Positions 27,251-38,644 of a stretch of 64,000 bases of DNA are shown in pieces. Below the pieces are notes generated by a model. The model was given only the letters and a program-made list of their open reading frames with translations, was not told the origin of the DNA and ran no database searches. The stretch spans positions 1,054,001 through 1,118,000 of the forward strand of contig NZ_QJRY01000001.1 of NCBI RefSeq assembly GCF_003205195.1, read 5' to 3'. Within the stretch, counting starts at the first letter, position 1. Each line of letters begins with the position of its first letter. The translations under genes and the position numbers were made by a program. The stretch is from Peteryoungia wuzhouensis (GTDB lineage: Bacteria; Pseudomonadota; Alphaproteobacteria; Rhizobiales; Rhizobiaceae).

Positions 27251-27670
27251 ATGCGCACATTGTTTCGCGTCGCGCTCGGCTGCGTGCTTTCCATCGGTTT
27301 TCTCTCTCCCGTGGAGGCCGTCGAGACCAAGAAGCGTCACTTCTTCATGAAGCATGACACCACGGTTGCCTATACCCTGCAACGGGTGAGCGTGAGGGCC
27401 AGCTGTTTTCCGGACGAGCTGAAGGGCATCCTTGCCCATATCGCCAAGAAGACCGGCAAGAAGCCGATCGTCACCTCCGGCCATCGGCCACGTTCGGGCA
27501 AATCGCAACACAGCCACTGTTACGCCGCCGATATCCGGGTTCCCGGCGTCTCCGAGAAGAAGATCGTGGCGGCGGCGGCGAGCGCGCCGGGGATCGGCGG
27601 CATCGGCCGCTATTGCAACGGCATCGTGCATGTCGATATCGGGCCGAAGCGCCGCTGGACCTATTGCTGA
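27251..27670 (+). CDS. exported peptidase M15-type (D,D-carboxypeptidase-like) protein
   Basis: Small secreted protein of 139 residues. Residues 1-23 are a signal peptide (MRTLFRVALGCVLSIGFLSPVEA). The remainder is an M15A/YcbK-type zinc peptidase domain, with TSGHRPRSGKSQHSHCYAADIRV holding the HxxxxxxD-like metal residues and GIVHVDIG the third ligand. Four Cys could pair in the periplasm. Similar proteins cut peptidoglycan cross-bridges. AGAAGG precedes the ATG. It converges on murJ, overlapping its 3' end by 10 bases. The substrate is inferred from fold. Confidence 0.85.
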   Translation: MRTLFRVALGCVLSIGFLSPVEAVETKKRHFFMKHDTTVAYTLQRVSVRASCFPDELKGILAHIAKKTGKKPIVTSGHRPRSGKSQHSHCYAADIRVPGVSEKKIVAAAASAPGIGGIGRYCNGIVHVDIGPKRRWTYC

Positions 27671-29271
27671 TCGCCTTCGCCGGTGACCGTATCCTTGGCG
27701 GCCGCTGACTTCGGCTTGCGCTTCAGATTGCGTCTGATCATGCCGAGATCAGCGCCGCCGATGGCAAAGGCGATACCGAAATAGACGGGCATGGCAATCG
27801 CGATCAGGCCACCCAAAGCGAGCAACTGGTCGAAGAGCGGGCTCTGCGGCGAGAGCCAGGCGGACCAACGGGCGGAAAGATAGACCAACAGAGCGGCCAT
27901 GATGGCCGAGGCGACCATCAAGCGCAAAGTTCGGGTGATCAACGACCGTTCGAACACCAGATGGCCGCGCCAGAGCAGCACGGAGAAGAGCAGGATCGTA
28001 TTGGTCCAGCCGGCGGCGGCTTCGGCGATCGCGATGCCGCTTTCCTCGAAGATCGGGAAGAGCGTGACCGCGAGGCCGGTGTTGAGCGCCACCGAGACCA
28101 TGGTGAAGCGCATCGGTGTCTTGGTGTCTTCGCGGGCGTAATATCCAGGCTGAAGAGCCTTGATCAGCACGAAACCGGGCAGGCCCAGGCCATAAATCGC
28201 AAGGATCGAGGCGACGACGGCGGTGTTCTGCTCGGTGAATGCGCCGCGTTCATAGAGGACGCGGATGATCTCATCGGAGAGGACCCAGATGCCGGCTGCG
28301 GCCGGCAGCGTGAGGAACAGCACAAATTCGATGGCACGGTTCTGGAGATTGCCGGCCTCTTTCATGTGACCGCTTTTCAGCGCCCGCGCCAGTTCCGGCA
28401 GGAGGACGACGGCGACCGCGACACCGACGACGCCGAGCGGCAGCTGGTAGATGCGGTCGGCATATTGCAGGGCGGCGATCGCGCCTTCCTTGCCGGATGC
28501 GATGGCCTGGCCGATCAGCTGGTTGATCTGGGTGATGCCGCCGGTGACGGCTGCGGGAATGGCCAGCACCAGCAGCCGCTTCACATTGGGAGTGAAGCGC
28601 GGACGCTTGAAGCCGATCCGGATGCCGGCATGGCGCACGCCGAGATAGACGACGGCCATCTGCAACAGGCCGGCCCCGAGCACCGACCAGGAGAGCGCCC
28701 AGGCGGTGGCGGCGGGATCGGCACCCGTCCACAATGCCCAGCCGAGGGCGCCGATCATCAGGACATTAAGGAAGACAGGCGCAATCGCGGCGGCGAAGAA
28801 GTGGTGCAGCGAATTCAGCATGCCGCTCAGCATGGCGGTCAGCGACATGCACATCAGATAGGGGAACATGACGGTGGCAAGACGCACCGTCAGATCGAAC
28901 TTCTCCTGATCTCCGACAAAACCCGGCGCGATGATCCATTCGACGATCAGGGGCATCGCAAGCTGCATGCCGATGGTGAGGATCATCAGGACCGAGAAGA
29001 GGACGCCGAAGACTTCTTCCGAAAAGCGCTTGGCGCCATCCAGCCCGTTTGCCTCGATCTCCTTGGCAAAGAGCGGCACGAAGGCGGCGTTGAAGGCGCC
29101 CTCGGCGAAGAGACGGCGGAAGAGATTGGGGAAGCGGAAGGCAGCGTAGAAGACGTCGGCAACCGGGCCCGTGCCGAGTGCGGCCGCCATCAGGGTTTCG
29201 CGGGCGAAGCCGAAAACGCGGCTGCCGAGCGTCGCGCCACCGACGGTCATGAATTTCTTGACGAGGCTCAT
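27661..29271 (-). CDS. murJ: lipid II flippase MurJ
   Basis: Polytopic inner-membrane protein that moves lipid II to the periplasmic face for peptidoglycan synthesis. It is 536 residues with about 14 hydrophobic segments. The N-terminal signature KKFMTVGGATLGSRVFGFARETLMA and the conserved FRFPNLFRRLFAEGAFNAAFVPLF identify MurJ/MviN. Its start lies one base past the glnD stop codon, so glnD and murJ are probably co-transcribed. The 3' end overlaps the plus-strand M15 peptidase gene by 10 bases. Confidence 0.97.
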   Translation of the reverse strand: MSLVKKFMTVGGATLGSRVFGFARETLMAAALGTGPVADVFYAAFRFPNLFRRLFAEGAFNAAFVPLFAKEIEANGLDGAKRFSEEVFGVLFSVLMILTIGMQLAMPLIVEWIIAPGFVGDQEKFDLTVRLATVMFPYLMCMSLTAMLSGMLNSLHHFFAAAIAPVFLNVLMIGALGWALWTGADPAATAWALSWSVLGAGLLQMAVVYLGVRHAGIRIGFKRPRFTPNVKRLLVLAIPAAVTGGITQINQLIGQAIASGKEGAIAALQYADRIYQLPLGVVGVAVAVVLLPELARALKSGHMKEAGNLQNRAIEFVLFLTLPAAAGIWVLSDEIIRVLYERGAFTEQNTAVVASILAIYGLGLPGFVLIKALQPGYYAREDTKTPMRFTMVSVALNTGLAVTLFPIFEESGIAIAEAAAGWTNTILLFSVLLWRGHLVFERSLITRTLRLMVASAIMAALLVYLSARWSAWLSPQSPLFDQLLALGGLIAIAMPVYFGIAFAIGGADLGMIRRNLKRKPKSAAAKDTVTGEGDQQ

Positions 29272-29272
29272 T

Positions 29273-32098
29273 TCAGGCCCGTGCCTTCTTCGGTGCCGGC
29301 GTGGCGCGCTGTGGTTGGGCGATGATGCCGGATGGCATGTTGTCCTTCAACTCGTCCGGCTGCTCCGCCATCACCAGTTTCAAGCGGTTGGCGATATTGA
29401 CCTGGCGGTTCTCGTTGGTGACCTTCTGGCCGACGAGATCGGTGACGTAAAAGGTATCGATGACCTTTTCGCCGAAGGTGGTGATGCGCGCCGAATGGAT
29501 GTCGAGCGAAAGATCGGACAGCACGGCGGTGATTTCGGCCAGGAGGCCGATGCGGTCGAGGCATTCGATCTCGATGACCGTGAACTTGTTGGAGAGGGCG
29601 TTGGACAGGCGCACATCCGGCTGGACGGGGAAGGTCTTGTTCTTCTTCTTGCCCTTGGTGCGCGTGGCGATGACCTCAGGCAGGCGCTTGCGGCCGGAGA
29701 GAACGTCCTCGATCATCTTAGAGATGGTGGCGGCGCGGCGCATCTCGTCCTCGTCGATCGGAAATTCGCGGTTGATCAGGATCGTGTCCAGAGCGCGGCC
29801 ATCCGAGGTCGTGAAGATCTGGGCGTCGGCGATGTTGGCACCGGCTGCGGCGCAGGCACCGGCGATGATCGACAAGAGACGCGGATGGTCAGGCGAGAGC
29901 ACCGTGATTTCGGTGATCGCATGGAACTGGTGGGTGCGCACCATGGTGGCGAGCGCCTTGCCCGCCTTGTCCGACTCGCGAATGAAATGGGCGTGGCGGA
30001 CCTGGTCTTCGAGATCGACCGACAGCAGATAGGGCTCGTAATGCAGCTTGGTGTAGGTGCGCTGGTCCTTCTGGCTCCAGCCCTCGAGCGCCTGGGTAAG
30101 CTGTTCGGCGGCGTGCTTGGCGCGCTCTTTCCGCGAGACCTGGGAGAAGCCGCCTGACAGCAGCAGCTCGGTCTCGTAATAGAGCGTGCGCAGAAGCTGG
30201 CCTTTCCAGCCGTTCCAGACACCGGGGCCGACCGCGCGGATATCGCAGATGGTCAGGACCAGCAGCATCTTCAACCGGTCGAGCGACTGCACCTTTTCGG
30301 CAAAATCGGTAATGGTCTTGCGGTCGTGCAGGTCACGGGTCTGGGCGACCATGGACATCAGCAGATGCTGATCGATCAACCAGACGACCATTTCGGTCTG
30401 CTTGGGCGACAGACCGAGACGCGGGCAGAGCTTGCGGGCGACCTTGGCGCCGGCGACGGAGTGATCCTCCTGGCGGCCCTTGGCGATGTCGTGGAGAAGG
30501 ACCGCCACATAGAGCGTCTGGCGGTCCTCGATCTCCGGCATGATCTTGTTGGCGAGGGGATGGATCTCCTCCGCCTTGCCCTTGTCGATCTCGGAGAGCA
30601 CCTCGACGGTGCGGATCAGGTGCTCGTCGACGGTGTAGTGATGATACATGTTGAACTGCATCATCGAGACGATCTTGCCGAATTCCGGCATGAAACGGCC
30701 GAGAACGCCGGCTTCGTTCATGCGGCGCAGGATGAAGCCCGGATCCTTGCGTGAGGTGAGAATCGACAGGAAGAGGCGATTGGCCTCCTCACTTTCCCGG
30801 AAATCATGGTCGATCAGGGACAGCGAGCGGGTGACGGCCTTCAGCGCATCGGGATGGAATTCCAGCCCGTTCAGATCCGCCACATGGAAGAGCCGCATGA
30901 TCGACATCGGGTCCTTCTTGAAGACGCCGGGATCGGCGAGCGCAATGCGGCCGCGATCGTCGATGAACTCGCTGGCGCCGGGGATCTTGCGCGGGCGGTT
31001 GGCAAAGCGGCCGAGCATGCCGCCAATGCCGGGAGCGGCCTTGGCCTGCTGGTCCTCGAGGGCGGCTGCGAAGATTCGCGTGAGGTCGCCGACATCCTTG
31101 GCCACCAGGAAGTAGTGTTTCATGAAGCGCTCGACGGCGGAGAGGCCGGGGCGCGGCTGATAGCCGAGGCTTTTCGCAATCTCCGGCTGGATGTCGAAAT
31201 AGAGCCGCTCTTCCGGCTTGCCGGTCAGGTAATGCATGTGGCAACGGACGGCCCAGAGGAAATCGTCTGCCTTCTGGAAGAGACGCCATTCGTGGCGGGA
31301 GAGCACGCCGAGACGGACCAGTTCGTCGGTGTCGCGGACATGGTAATTGTATTTGGCGATCCAGAAGAGGGTCTGGAGATCGCGCAGGCCGCCCTTGCCT
31401 TCCTTGACGTTGGGCTCGACCAGATAGCGGCTGTCGCCGGCCTTGCGATGGCGTTCGTCGCGTTCGGCAAGCTTGGCGGCGATGAATTCCGGCGCGGTGC
31501 CGGTCGTCACTTCCTGGTCGAAACGGTGCTGGAGCTCGGTCACCAGCGCCTCATCGCCGCAGATGTGGCGGGTTTCGAGGATGGCGGTCCGGATCGTCAT
31601 GTCCGACTTCGACAGGCGGATGCATTCCTCGACCGTGCGGGTGGCGTGGCCGACCTTGAAGCCGACATCCCAGAGCAGATAGAGGATGAACTCGACCGCC
31701 TTGTGCATGCCCGGCCCGGCCTTCGCCGGCAGCAGGAAGAGAAGGTCGATGTCGGAGCCGGGTGCGAGCGTGCCGCGACCGTAACCACCGACGGCAGCGA
31801 CTGACAGACCTTCCGTGTCCTTCGGATAGACATGGGTGCGGGCAAAATCGAAGATGACCGAAATCAGCTGGTCCTGGATCCAGGAGATGCGGTTGGCGCA
31901 GTTCATGCCGCTGCCATCCTCGAAGAGCTTCAGCCGCGCCTGTTCGCGCGCATCGGCCGAGGCCTTTTTCAGGATGGGCAGGAGCTTCGAGCGGGTCTCC
32001 AGCATGTTGCCGCAGCCGGCTTCCGCGACCGTCTTGCAGGACGCCAGCAGCGCGTCGGTGTCGAGGAGGTCGTCGAAGGCAAGCTCTGCTTTGGCCAT
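29273..32098 (-). CDS. glnD: bifunctional uridylyltransferase / uridylyl-removing enzyme
   Basis: Nitrogen sensor that uridylylates PII proteins when glutamine is low and removes UMP when it is high. It is 941 residues. The nucleotidyltransferase motif [18 protein letters not shown] is at about 104-121, with Asp116 and Asp118. The HD domain has [11 protein letters not shown] and [15 protein letters not shown], and two ACT domains lie at about 730-790 and 845-895. All active-site motifs look intact. It sits between mutS and murJ, typical for rhizobia, and connects with rpoN and ptsN later in the window. Confidence 0.97.
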   Translation of the reverse strand: MAKAELAFDDLLDTDALLASCKTVAEAGCGNMLETRSKLLPILKKASADAREQARLKLFEDGSGMNCANRISWIQDQLISVIFDFARTHVYPKDTEGLSVAAVGGYGRGTLAPGSDIDLLFLLPAKAGPGMHKAVEFILYLLWDVGFKVGHATRTVEECIRLSKSDMTIRTAILETRHICGDEALVTELQHRFDQEVTTGTAPEFIAAKLAERDERHRKAGDSRYLVEPNVKEGKGGLRDLQTLFWIAKYNYHVRDTDELVRLGVLSRHEWRLFQKADDFLWAVRCHMHYLTGKPEERLYFDIQPEIAKSLGYQPRPGLSAVERFMKHYFLVAKDVGDLTRIFAAALEDQQAKAAPGIGGMLGRFANRPRKIPGASEFIDDRGRIALADPGVFKKDPMSIMRLFHVADLNGLEFHPDALKAVTRSLSLIDHDFRESEEANRLFLSILTSRKDPGFILRRMNEAGVLGRFMPEFGKIVSMMQFNMYHHYTVDEHLIRTVEVLSEIDKGKAEEIHPLANKIMPEIEDRQTLYVAVLLHDIAKGRQEDHSVAGAKVARKLCPRLGLSPKQTEMVVWLIDQHLLMSMVAQTRDLHDRKTITDFAEKVQSLDRLKMLLVLTICDIRAVGPGVWNGWKGQLLRTLYYETELLLSGGFSQVSRKERAKHAAEQLTQALEGWSQKDQRTYTKLHYEPYLLSVDLEDQVRHAHFIRESDKAGKALATMVRTHQFHAITEITVLSPDHPRLLSIIAGACAAAGANIADAQIFTTSDGRALDTILINREFPIDEDEMRRAATISKMIEDVLSGRKRLPEVIATRTKGKKKNKTFPVQPDVRLSNALSNKFTVIEIECLDRIGLLAEITAVLSDLSLDIHSARITTFGEKVIDTFYVTDLVGQKVTNENRQVNIANRLKLVMAEQPDELKDNMPSGIIAQPQRATPAPKKARA

Positions 32099-32190
32099 GG
32101 GGGCTGCATCATCTCTTGGGAACCCGGGAATCGGCCGGGATTGGTGGCGCTATAGCGCTTTTCGGGCGCGATTGACAGGCACTCTACCGG

Positions 32191-34926
32191 TCAAGACTTG
32201 CCAAGTTGTTTCTTGAGATCATAGAGCGCATCGAGCGCCTGGCGAGGCGTCAGGTCGTCAAGATCTAGTGAGCGCAGGGCCTCCTCGACCTTGGAGGGGC
32301 CGGCCTTGGCGATCTCCTCGCGGCGGACGGCGACCTGGAAGAGCGGCAGGTCGTCGATCAGCTGGGCCGCCGGGTTCTTGCGGTCGCTGTCTTCGAGGCG
32401 GGTGAGCACGTCGCGGGCGCGGGCGACCACGGCGGCCGGCAGACCGGCGAGGCGGGCGACCTGGATGCCGTAGGAACGATCGGCGGAGCCGGGGCCGACC
32501 TCATGCAGGAAGATGACGTCGCCATCCCATTCCTTGACGCGCATCGTGACGTTCGACATGCGGGCGAGCTTTTCCGAGAGCGCCGTCAGCTCGTGGAAAT
32601 GGGTGGCGAAGAGCGAGCGGCAGCGATTGGCCTCGTGCAAGTGTTCGACGGCGGCCCAGGCGATGGAGAGGCCGTCGAAGGTCGCGGTGCCACGGCCGAT
32701 TTCGTCCAATATGACCAGCGAGCGGTCGGTTGCCTGGTTGAGGATGGCGGCGGTTTCGACCATCTCGACCATGAAGGTGGAGCGGCCACGGGCCAGATCA
32801 TCGGAGGCGCCGACGCGGGAGAAGAGGCGATCGACGATCCCGATATGAGCGGCACCGGCGGGCACGAAGGAGCCCATCTGGGCGAGGATGGCGATCAGCG
32901 CGTTCTGGCGCAGGAAGGTCGATTTACCGCCCATGTTGGGGCCGGTCAGCAGCCAGATGGCGCCGGGACCCTTGGTGTCATGGGGGGAGAGATCGCAATC
33001 ATTGGCGATGAAGGGGCTGGCGGCTTGGCGGCGCAGCGCCTGCTCGACCACCGGGTGGCGGCCGGCGGTGATCGAAAACATTCTCGAGTCATCGACCAAC
33101 GGGCGGCAATAGCCCTGCTCTTCCGCCAAGGCCGCGAGGCCGGATGCGACATCGATGGTGGCGAGCGCACGAGCGGCGGCCTTGATCGGTTCGGCGGCTG
33201 CGACGACTTCTGCCACCATGCGATCGAAGGCGGCGAGTTCCAGCGACAGCGCCTGACCGGCGGCGTTGGCGATGCGGCTTTCGAGATCAGCAAGCTCCGT
33301 CGTGGTGAAGCGCATGGCGTTTGCCATGGTCTGGCGATGGATGAAGCGGGATTTCGCCTCGTCGCCCTCGGTCATCGGGCCGGCATTGCCCGCAGTGACC
33401 TCGATGAAATAACCGAGCACATTGTTGTGCTTGATCTTCAGCGACTTGATGCCGGTTTCCTCGGCATATTGCAGCTGCAGGCCGGCGATGACGCGGCGGG
33501 ACTGGTCGCGCAGCGCACGCAGTTCGTCGAGTTCCGGGATCGCGCCATCGCGCAGGAAGCCGCCGTCGCGCTTGAGGAGCGGCAATTCGTCAGCGAGCAT
33601 CGAAGCCAGGCTTGGCGCTAGATCGGCGGGCAGTGCTGCGAGGTCGGCGAGCGCTTCGGCGAGTTCCTTCGGCAGGCTTGCGGGATCGAGCAGGCGGCCG
33701 ACTTCGGCCGAGGCGAGAAGGCCGGCGACGATGGCGCCGAGGTCACGCGGGCCGCCGCGATCGAGGGCCAGGCGGGAGAGCGCGCGCGGCATGTCGGGCA
33801 CGCGTTTGAGGGCATCACGCAGGCGGTCGACGAGCAGACCGTCGGCGAGAAGATGGGCGATGGAGTCCTGGCGGTCGGAGATCGCGTCCGGGTCTGTGAG
33901 CGGCGACATCAGGCGCTCGGCCAACAGACGGGCGCCGCCGCCGGTGACGGTGCGGTCAATGGCCTTCAGGAGCGAGCCGTTGCGCTCGCCCGAGAGCGTC
34001 TTCACCAGTTCGAGATTGGCGCGGGTGGCAGGATCGATGAAGAGGGTGGAAGCCGCATTCTGGCGTTCGGGAAGGCCGAGCGGCGGGCGCTCGGAGATCT
34101 GGGTCTTTTCGACATAGGCGACGGCTGCGGCAGCCGCTGCAATCTCGGCGCGGGAGAAGGCGCCGAAGCCATCCAGCGTGCCGACGCCGAAATATCGGGC
34201 AATGCGGCCTTCGGCGCTGGCGCTGTCGAAGAGAATGCCCGGCTGGGGCACGACGACGCGGCCGAGCACGTCGAAGGCGGGCTTCAGCTCTTCGTCGTGG
34301 AAGAGTGTGTCGGGTACGATCAGTTCGCGCGGCTCGATGCGCAGGATATCGGCGAGCAGGCGCGTTTCGGTGGTTTCAGCCAGGCGGAAGATGCCGGTGG
34401 AGATATCGATCCAGGCGAGCGCCAGCTGGGGGGCGCTGCCGCCCCGGATGCGGGCGAGCGCCATCAGATAATTCGATTCGAAAGGCGAGAGGAGCTTGTC
34501 CTCGGTGATCGTGCCCGGTGTCACCAGGCGTACGACGTCGCGCTTGACGACCGATTTCGAACCGCGCTTCTTGGCTTCGGCCGGGTCTTCGACCTGTTCG
34601 CAGACGGCGACGCGGAAGCCGAGCGAGATCAGTTTCTGCAGGTAATCATCGGCCGCATGCACCGGCACGCCGCACATGGGGATATCCTGGCCGAGATGCT
34701 GGCCGCGCCGTGTGAGCGTGATGCCGAGGGCGCGGGAGGCATCGACCGCATCCTCGAAGAACAGCTCGTAGAAATCGCCCATGCGATAAAAGAGCAGGCT
34801 GCCGGGGTTGGCAGCCTTGATCTCGATATACTGTTCCATCATCGGGGTCGCCGTCGCGCGGCTCTCCTCCGAGGTCAGCTCGGCGACGTTCAGGACATCA
34901 CTCGGGGTGGCTTGATATAGCGTCAC
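32191..34926 (-). CDS. mutS: DNA mismatch repair protein MutS
   Basis: Mismatch-recognition ATPase of 911 residues. The N-terminal mismatch-binding motif [15 protein letters not shown] is present. The ATPase domain shows [14 protein letters not shown] (Walker A), [22 protein letters not shown] (Walker B and signature) and an [11 protein letters not shown] switch. The most upstream start is a GTG at 34926 with no obvious Shine-Dalgarno site, and an ATG at 34842 just before the mismatch domain is a possible alternative. It diverges from the malic enzyme gene with 114 bases between. Confidence 0.95.
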   Translation of the reverse strand: MTLYQATPSDVLNVAELTSEESRATATPMMEQYIEIKAANPGSLLFYRMGDFYELFFEDAVDASRALGITLTRRGQHLGQDIPMCGVPVHAADDYLQKLISLGFRVAVCEQVEDPAEAKKRGSKSVVKRDVVRLVTPGTITEDKLLSPFESNYLMALARIRGGSAPQLALAWIDISTGIFRLAETTETRLLADILRIEPRELIVPDTLFHDEELKPAFDVLGRVVVPQPGILFDSASAEGRIARYFGVGTLDGFGAFSRAEIAAAAAAVAYVEKTQISERPPLGLPERQNAASTLFIDPATRANLELVKTLSGERNGSLLKAIDRTVTGGGARLLAERLMSPLTDPDAISDRQDSIAHLLADGLLVDRLRDALKRVPDMPRALSRLALDRGGPRDLGAIVAGLLASAEVGRLLDPASLPKELAEALADLAALPADLAPSLASMLADELPLLKRDGGFLRDGAIPELDELRALRDQSRRVIAGLQLQYAEETGIKSLKIKHNNVLGYFIEVTAGNAGPMTEGDEAKSRFIHRQTMANAMRFTTTELADLESRIANAAGQALSLELAAFDRMVAEVVAAAEPIKAAARALATIDVASGLAALAEEQGYCRPLVDDSRMFSITAGRHPVVEQALRRQAASPFIANDCDLSPHDTKGPGAIWLLTGPNMGGKSTFLRQNALIAILAQMGSFVPAGAAHIGIVDRLFSRVGASDDLARGRSTFMVEMVETAAILNQATDRSLVILDEIGRGTATFDGLSIAWAAVEHLHEANRCRSLFATHFHELTALSEKLARMSNVTMRVKEWDGDVIFLHEVGPGSADRSYGIQVARLAGLPAAVVARARDVLTRLEDSDRKNPAAQLIDDLPLFQVAVRREEIAKAGPSKVEEALRSLDLDDLTPRQALDALYDLKKQLGKS

Positions 34927-35040
34927 GGGCTCAATGTTTTCTTGAAAAGGAAGTCGCGTGACACTAACGACTTAAGACGAGGAAACACAACAAGGATGGG
35001 CCGGCGTTCGCCCGCTGCCCACAACATGGTGAGGGGAAGC

Positions 35041-37326
35041 ATGGCAAACGAGAAGACGACCGGCCGGACGAAAGTCTCGGTGACGGAACAGGAAGCGCTG
35101 GACTTTCACTCGCAGGGGCGGCCGGGCAAGCTGGAAATTACCCCGACCAAGCCGATGGCGACGCAGCGCGACCTGTCGCTTGCCTATTCCCCCGGTGTCG
35201 CCGTGCCCGTGAAGGCGATCGCTGCCGATCCGGCGACGGCCTATGATTATACGACACGGGGCAACATGGTGGCCGTCATCTCCAACGGCACCGCCATCCT
35301 TGGCCTCGGCAATCTCGGGGCGCTGGCTTCCAAGCCGGTCATGGAAGGCAAGTCGGTCCTCTTCAAGCGCTTTGCCGATGTCGATTCGATCGATCTTGAG
35401 GTCGATACCGAAAATGTCGACGAATTCATCAACTGCGTGCGCTACCTCGGCCCCTCCTTCGGTGGGATCAATCTCGAAGACATCAAGGCGCCAGACTGCT
35501 TCATCATCGAAAGCCGGTTGCGCGAGCTGATGGACATTCCGGTCTTCCACGACGACCAGCATGGCACGGCGATCATTGCGGCGGCCGGGTTGATCAATGC
35601 GCTGGAGCTGACGGGGCGCGACTTCAAGACGACCAAGCTCGTTTGCAATGGTGCCGGGGCTGCGGCGATCGCCTGTATCGAGCTGATCAAGGCGATGGGT
35701 TTCAACGGCGAAAACATCATTCTCTGCGACACCAAGGGCGTGATCTATCAGGGCCGCACCGAGGGCATGAACCAGTGGAAGTCGGCGCATGCTGTGAAAA
35801 CTGACCGTCGATCGCTGAAGGAAGCCATGGTCGGCGCCGATGTTGTGTTCGGGCTTTCGCAAAAGGGTGCACTGTCTTCCGACATGATCGCCTCGATGGC
35901 ACCGAACCCGATCATCTTTGCCATGGCCAATCCGGACCCGGAGATCACCCCGGAAGAGGTCGCCGAGATCCGCGACGATGCGATCATGGCGACCGGGCGT
36001 TCGGACTATCCGAACCAGGTGAACAATGTTCTCGGCTTCCCCTATATTTTCCGCGGCGCGCTCGATGTGCGCGCCAGCCAGATCAACGACGCGATGAAGA
36101 TCGCGGCCGTCCGGGCACTGGCGAGCCTGGCGCGTGAAGACGTGCCTGATGATGTCGCCGCCGCCTATCAGGGCGAACGCCCGCGTTTCGGGCCGCAATA
36201 CATCATTCCGGTACCCTTCGATCCGCGCCTGATTTCGGCCATTCCGGTTGCGGTCGCCAGAGCCGCTATGGAGACGGGCGTGGCGCGCAAGGCGATCGAG
36301 GATCTCGGTGCCTATGCGCATGAGCTGTCGGCCCGGCGCGACCCGATCGCGGCGGCCACCCAGCGGATCTACGAGCATGTGCGCAGCCACCCCAAACGCG
36401 TCGTCTTTGCCGAGGGCGAAGAGGAGCAGGTGATGCGGGCGGCGATTGCCTTCGTCAACCAGGGGCTGGGCACCGCGATCCTGCTCGGCCGCGACGAACC
36501 CTTGAAGGCAACCGCCGAGCGGGCCGGCATCGACCTCGACCGTCCCGGCATCGAGGTGGTCAATGCGCGGCTCTCGACCCGCGTCGAGGCCTATACCGAA
36601 TATCTCTACGCCCGCCTGCAGCGGAAGGGCTATCTGCACCGCGATGCGCAGCGGTTGATCAACACCGACCGCAACCACTTTGCCGCCTGCATGGTGGCCT
36701 TGGGGGATGCGGATGCCATGGTGACGGGCACGACGCGCAATTATTCGACGGCGCTCGAAGACGTGCGCCGCTGCATCGATACGGCACCGGGTCACCGGGT
36801 GATCGGGGTGTCGCTGGCGCTGGCGCGGGGACGCACGATCGTGGTGGCCGATACCGCCGTGCATGATATGCCGACGGCAGAGGAGCTGGCGGATATCGCG
36901 GAAGAAGCCGCCGGCGTTGCGCATCGACTTGGGCTTGAGCCGCGCGTGGCGCTGCTCGCCTATTCCACCTTCGGGCATCCGACCGGCGAACGTTCGGAGC
37001 GCGTGCGCGAGGCGGTGAAGGTGCTCGACCGGCGCGGCGTGTCCTTTGAATATGATGGCGAGATGGGCGCAGATATCGCGCTCAACCAGCACCGGATGGA
37101 GCAGTATCCATTCTGCCGTCTCTCGGGCACGGCAAACGTTCTGGTCATGCCGGCGATCCATTCGGCGGCGATCTCGACCAAGATGCTGCAGGAACTGGGC
37201 GGGTTGACCGTGATGGGGCCACTGCTGATCGGGCTTGAGAAGTCGGTGCAGATTGCGCAGATGGGCGCGAAGGACAGCGACATCGTCAATATGGCGGCGA
37301 TTGCGGCCTATAATGCGGCGGGCTGA
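35041..37326 (+). CDS. tme: NADP-type malic enzyme fused to a phosphotransacetylase-like domain
   Basis: Oxidatively decarboxylates malate to pyruvate. It is 761 residues. Residues about 1-430 are the malic enzyme part: LSLAYSPGVAVP, FHDDQHGTAII (metal site), a GAGAAAIACIELI Rossmann motif and MANPDPEITPEE. Residues about 440-761 resemble phosphate acetyltransferase (KRVVFAEGEEEQVMRAA, GLTVMGPLLIGL), which is regulatory rather than catalytic in studied family members. Gene order mutS-tme-olsB matches S. meliloti tme as I recall, so NADP preference is likelier than NAD; the sequence alone does not settle it. The start has GAGGGGAAG upstream. It abuts the convergent LysR gene. Confidence 0.9.
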   Translation: MANEKTTGRTKVSVTEQEALDFHSQGRPGKLEITPTKPMATQRDLSLAYSPGVAVPVKAIAADPATAYDYTTRGNMVAVISNGTAILGLGNLGALASKPVMEGKSVLFKRFADVDSIDLEVDTENVDEFINCVRYLGPSFGGINLEDIKAPDCFIIESRLRELMDIPVFHDDQHGTAIIAAAGLINALELTGRDFKTTKLVCNGAGAAAIACIELIKAMGFNGENIILCDTKGVIYQGRTEGMNQWKSAHAVKTDRRSLKEAMVGADVVFGLSQKGALSSDMIASMAPNPIIFAMANPDPEITPEEVAEIRDDAIMATGRSDYPNQVNNVLGFPYIFRGALDVRASQINDAMKIAAVRALASLAREDVPDDVAAAYQGERPRFGPQYIIPVPFDPRLISAIPVAVARAAMETGVARKAIEDLGAYAHELSARRDPIAAATQRIYEHVRSHPKRVVFAEGEEEQVMRAAIAFVNQGLGTAILLGRDEPLKATAERAGIDLDRPGIEVVNARLSTRVEAYTEYLYARLQRKGYLHRDAQRLINTDRNHFAACMVALGDADAMVTGTTRNYSTALEDVRRCIDTAPGHRVIGVSLALARGRTIVVADTAVHDMPTAEELADIAEEAAGVAHRLGLEPRVALLAYSTFGHPTGERSERVREAVKVLDRRGVSFEYDGEMGADIALNQHRMEQYPFCRLSGTANVLVMPAIHSAAISTKMLQELGGLTVMGPLLIGLEKSVQIAQMGAKDSDIVNMAAIAAYNAAG

Positions 37327-38259
37327 TTAAGACGCATTTCCGGACGCAAAAACCGGAGCGGCTTTCGCGAGCCGCTCCATATCCTCGTCAAGCTCGCGCT
37401 TCAGCCAGCGCTTGAATTTGTCGACCTTATCCGAACGCTTCGCATTCTCGGGGACGACGAAGTAGTGGCCGAAGCCGGTCTTCACCGCCGGGCCGAAGGG
37501 CGCGACCAGCTGGCCGTGTTGCAGCTGGTGCGAGGCGAGCGTTTGCCAGGCGAGCATGACCCCCTTACCGGCGATTGCCGCATCAAGGCAGAGCGAGGCT
37601 TCGCTGAAACTGTGGCGCGCCTTGATCTCCGCGCCGGCCAAGCCGACGGCTGAGAGCCAGACATCCCAAGTGAACATGGCGCGGCTGTCGATGATCTTGG
37701 GAAGGTCGAGGATATCGGCCGGCTGCTTGAGCGGCGCTGCCATGGCGGGCGTGCAAACGGGTGCGATGCGCTGTTCGAGAATCAATTCCGATTTGAAGCC
37801 AGGCCACTGGCCGCGACCGACCCGGATCCTCAGATCGACATCCGCCTGGCTGGCGTCGGTCAGCCGGTCATTGGCGTCGATCCTCAGACCGATATGGGGA
37901 TAGAGCGCCGAGAAGGCGGCGATGCGGTGAACGAGCCAGCGGGCGGCAAAAACCGGGGCGACGGAGATGGTCAGCAGGCTGTCATCGGTCTTCTGTGCGA
38001 GGGCGACGGCACCGGACAACAGCCGGAAGCCATCCAGCAGACGCGAGAGAACGCCGGCCGCCGTCTCGACCGGGACCATGCCGCGGCTGGTGCGCTCGAA
38101 GAGCGGCCGGCCGAGCTGCTGCTCGGTCTTGATCACCTGCTGGCTGACGGCGCCGACCGACACGCCAAGTTCGTCTGCTGCGGCATGGAGCGATCCCAAG
38201 CGGGCGACGGCTTCGACGGCGCGCAGGCCGTTCAGATGCACCTGGTTGAGGTTCTTCAT
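37327..38259 (-). CDS. LysR-family transcriptional regulator (GcvA-like)
   Basis: Regulator of 310 residues with an N-terminal winged HTH (LNGLRAVEAVARLGSLHAAADELGVSVGAVSQQV) and a periplasmic-binding-like effector domain from about residue 90. The segment DVDLRIRVGRGQWPGF is typical of the GcvA/AmpR-type subgroup. The stop codon adjoins that of the malic enzyme gene (convergent, no gap). The target genes are unknown; a small ORF starts 118 bases away in the divergent direction, the usual position for a LysR target. Confidence 0.88.
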   Translation of the reverse strand: MKNLNQVHLNGLRAVEAVARLGSLHAAADELGVSVGAVSQQVIKTEQQLGRPLFERTSRGMVPVETAAGVLSRLLDGFRLLSGAVALAQKTDDSLLTISVAPVFAARWLVHRIAAFSALYPHIGLRIDANDRLTDASQADVDLRIRVGRGQWPGFKSELILEQRIAPVCTPAMAAPLKQPADILDLPKIIDSRAMFTWDVWLSAVGLAGAEIKARHSFSEASLCLDAAIAGKGVMLAWQTLASHQLQHGQLVAPFGPAVKTGFGHYFVVPENAKRSDKVDKFKRWLKRELDEDMERLAKAAPVFASGNAS

Positions 38260-38376
38260 ATAGGAAAGCTATAGTCGGCCGGGGCAAAACTCAATTGAAA
38301 AGCATCAACGGGAAGCAGAGGATCAAGGCCTGTTCAAACCGATTTCGCGTCCATCAGGCGCGCGGAAGGCAAGGCC

Positions 38377-38607
38377 ATGTTCAAGATTTTCTGGAAGACG
38401 CTGTTTCAGCAGAACAGGTACGCCGAGCCGGACTGGCGGCTTGATCCGTCGGGGCACCCGGAGCTGCTTACCATGAGCCTGAGAGAACTTGCCGACCTGC
38501 CGATGGTGGCAGAAGTGCCCGTGAGGGTGAGGACGGTGGAGGTGGCCGATGGTTGCCGACGCGGCGCAGACGGAGGGATTGCCGAGGGATGTGCTGTTTC
38601 GCGGTGA
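38377..38607 (+). CDS. small uncharacterised protein (possible)
   Basis: Open frame of 76 codons, not recognised. It has a good GGAAGG 7 bases before the ATG. The N-terminal half (MFKIFWKTLFQQ, then PSGHPELLTMSLRELADLPM) looks like a real short protein of the kind found in rhizobia. The second half (after residue 43) is composition-poor and may be out of frame relative to an ancestral gene. It is divergent from the LysR regulator and could be its target or a decayed gene. No function is assigned. Confidence 0.4.
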   Translation: MFKIFWKTLFQQNRYAEPDWRLDPSGHPELLTMSLRELADLPMVAEVPVRVRTVEVADGCRRGADGGIAEGCAVSR

Positions 38608-38644
38608 TCGGCTCAATCTGAGGACGGCGTGGTTCGGCTTTACC

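Noticed and set aside
34972..37161. 729-codon open frame antisense to the malic enzyme gene
   Set aside because: It mirrors codon positions of a well-supported gene in GC-rich DNA and shows no family similarity. The same applies to other long antisense frames, such as 52280-54364 (minus) and 15581-17608 (plus).
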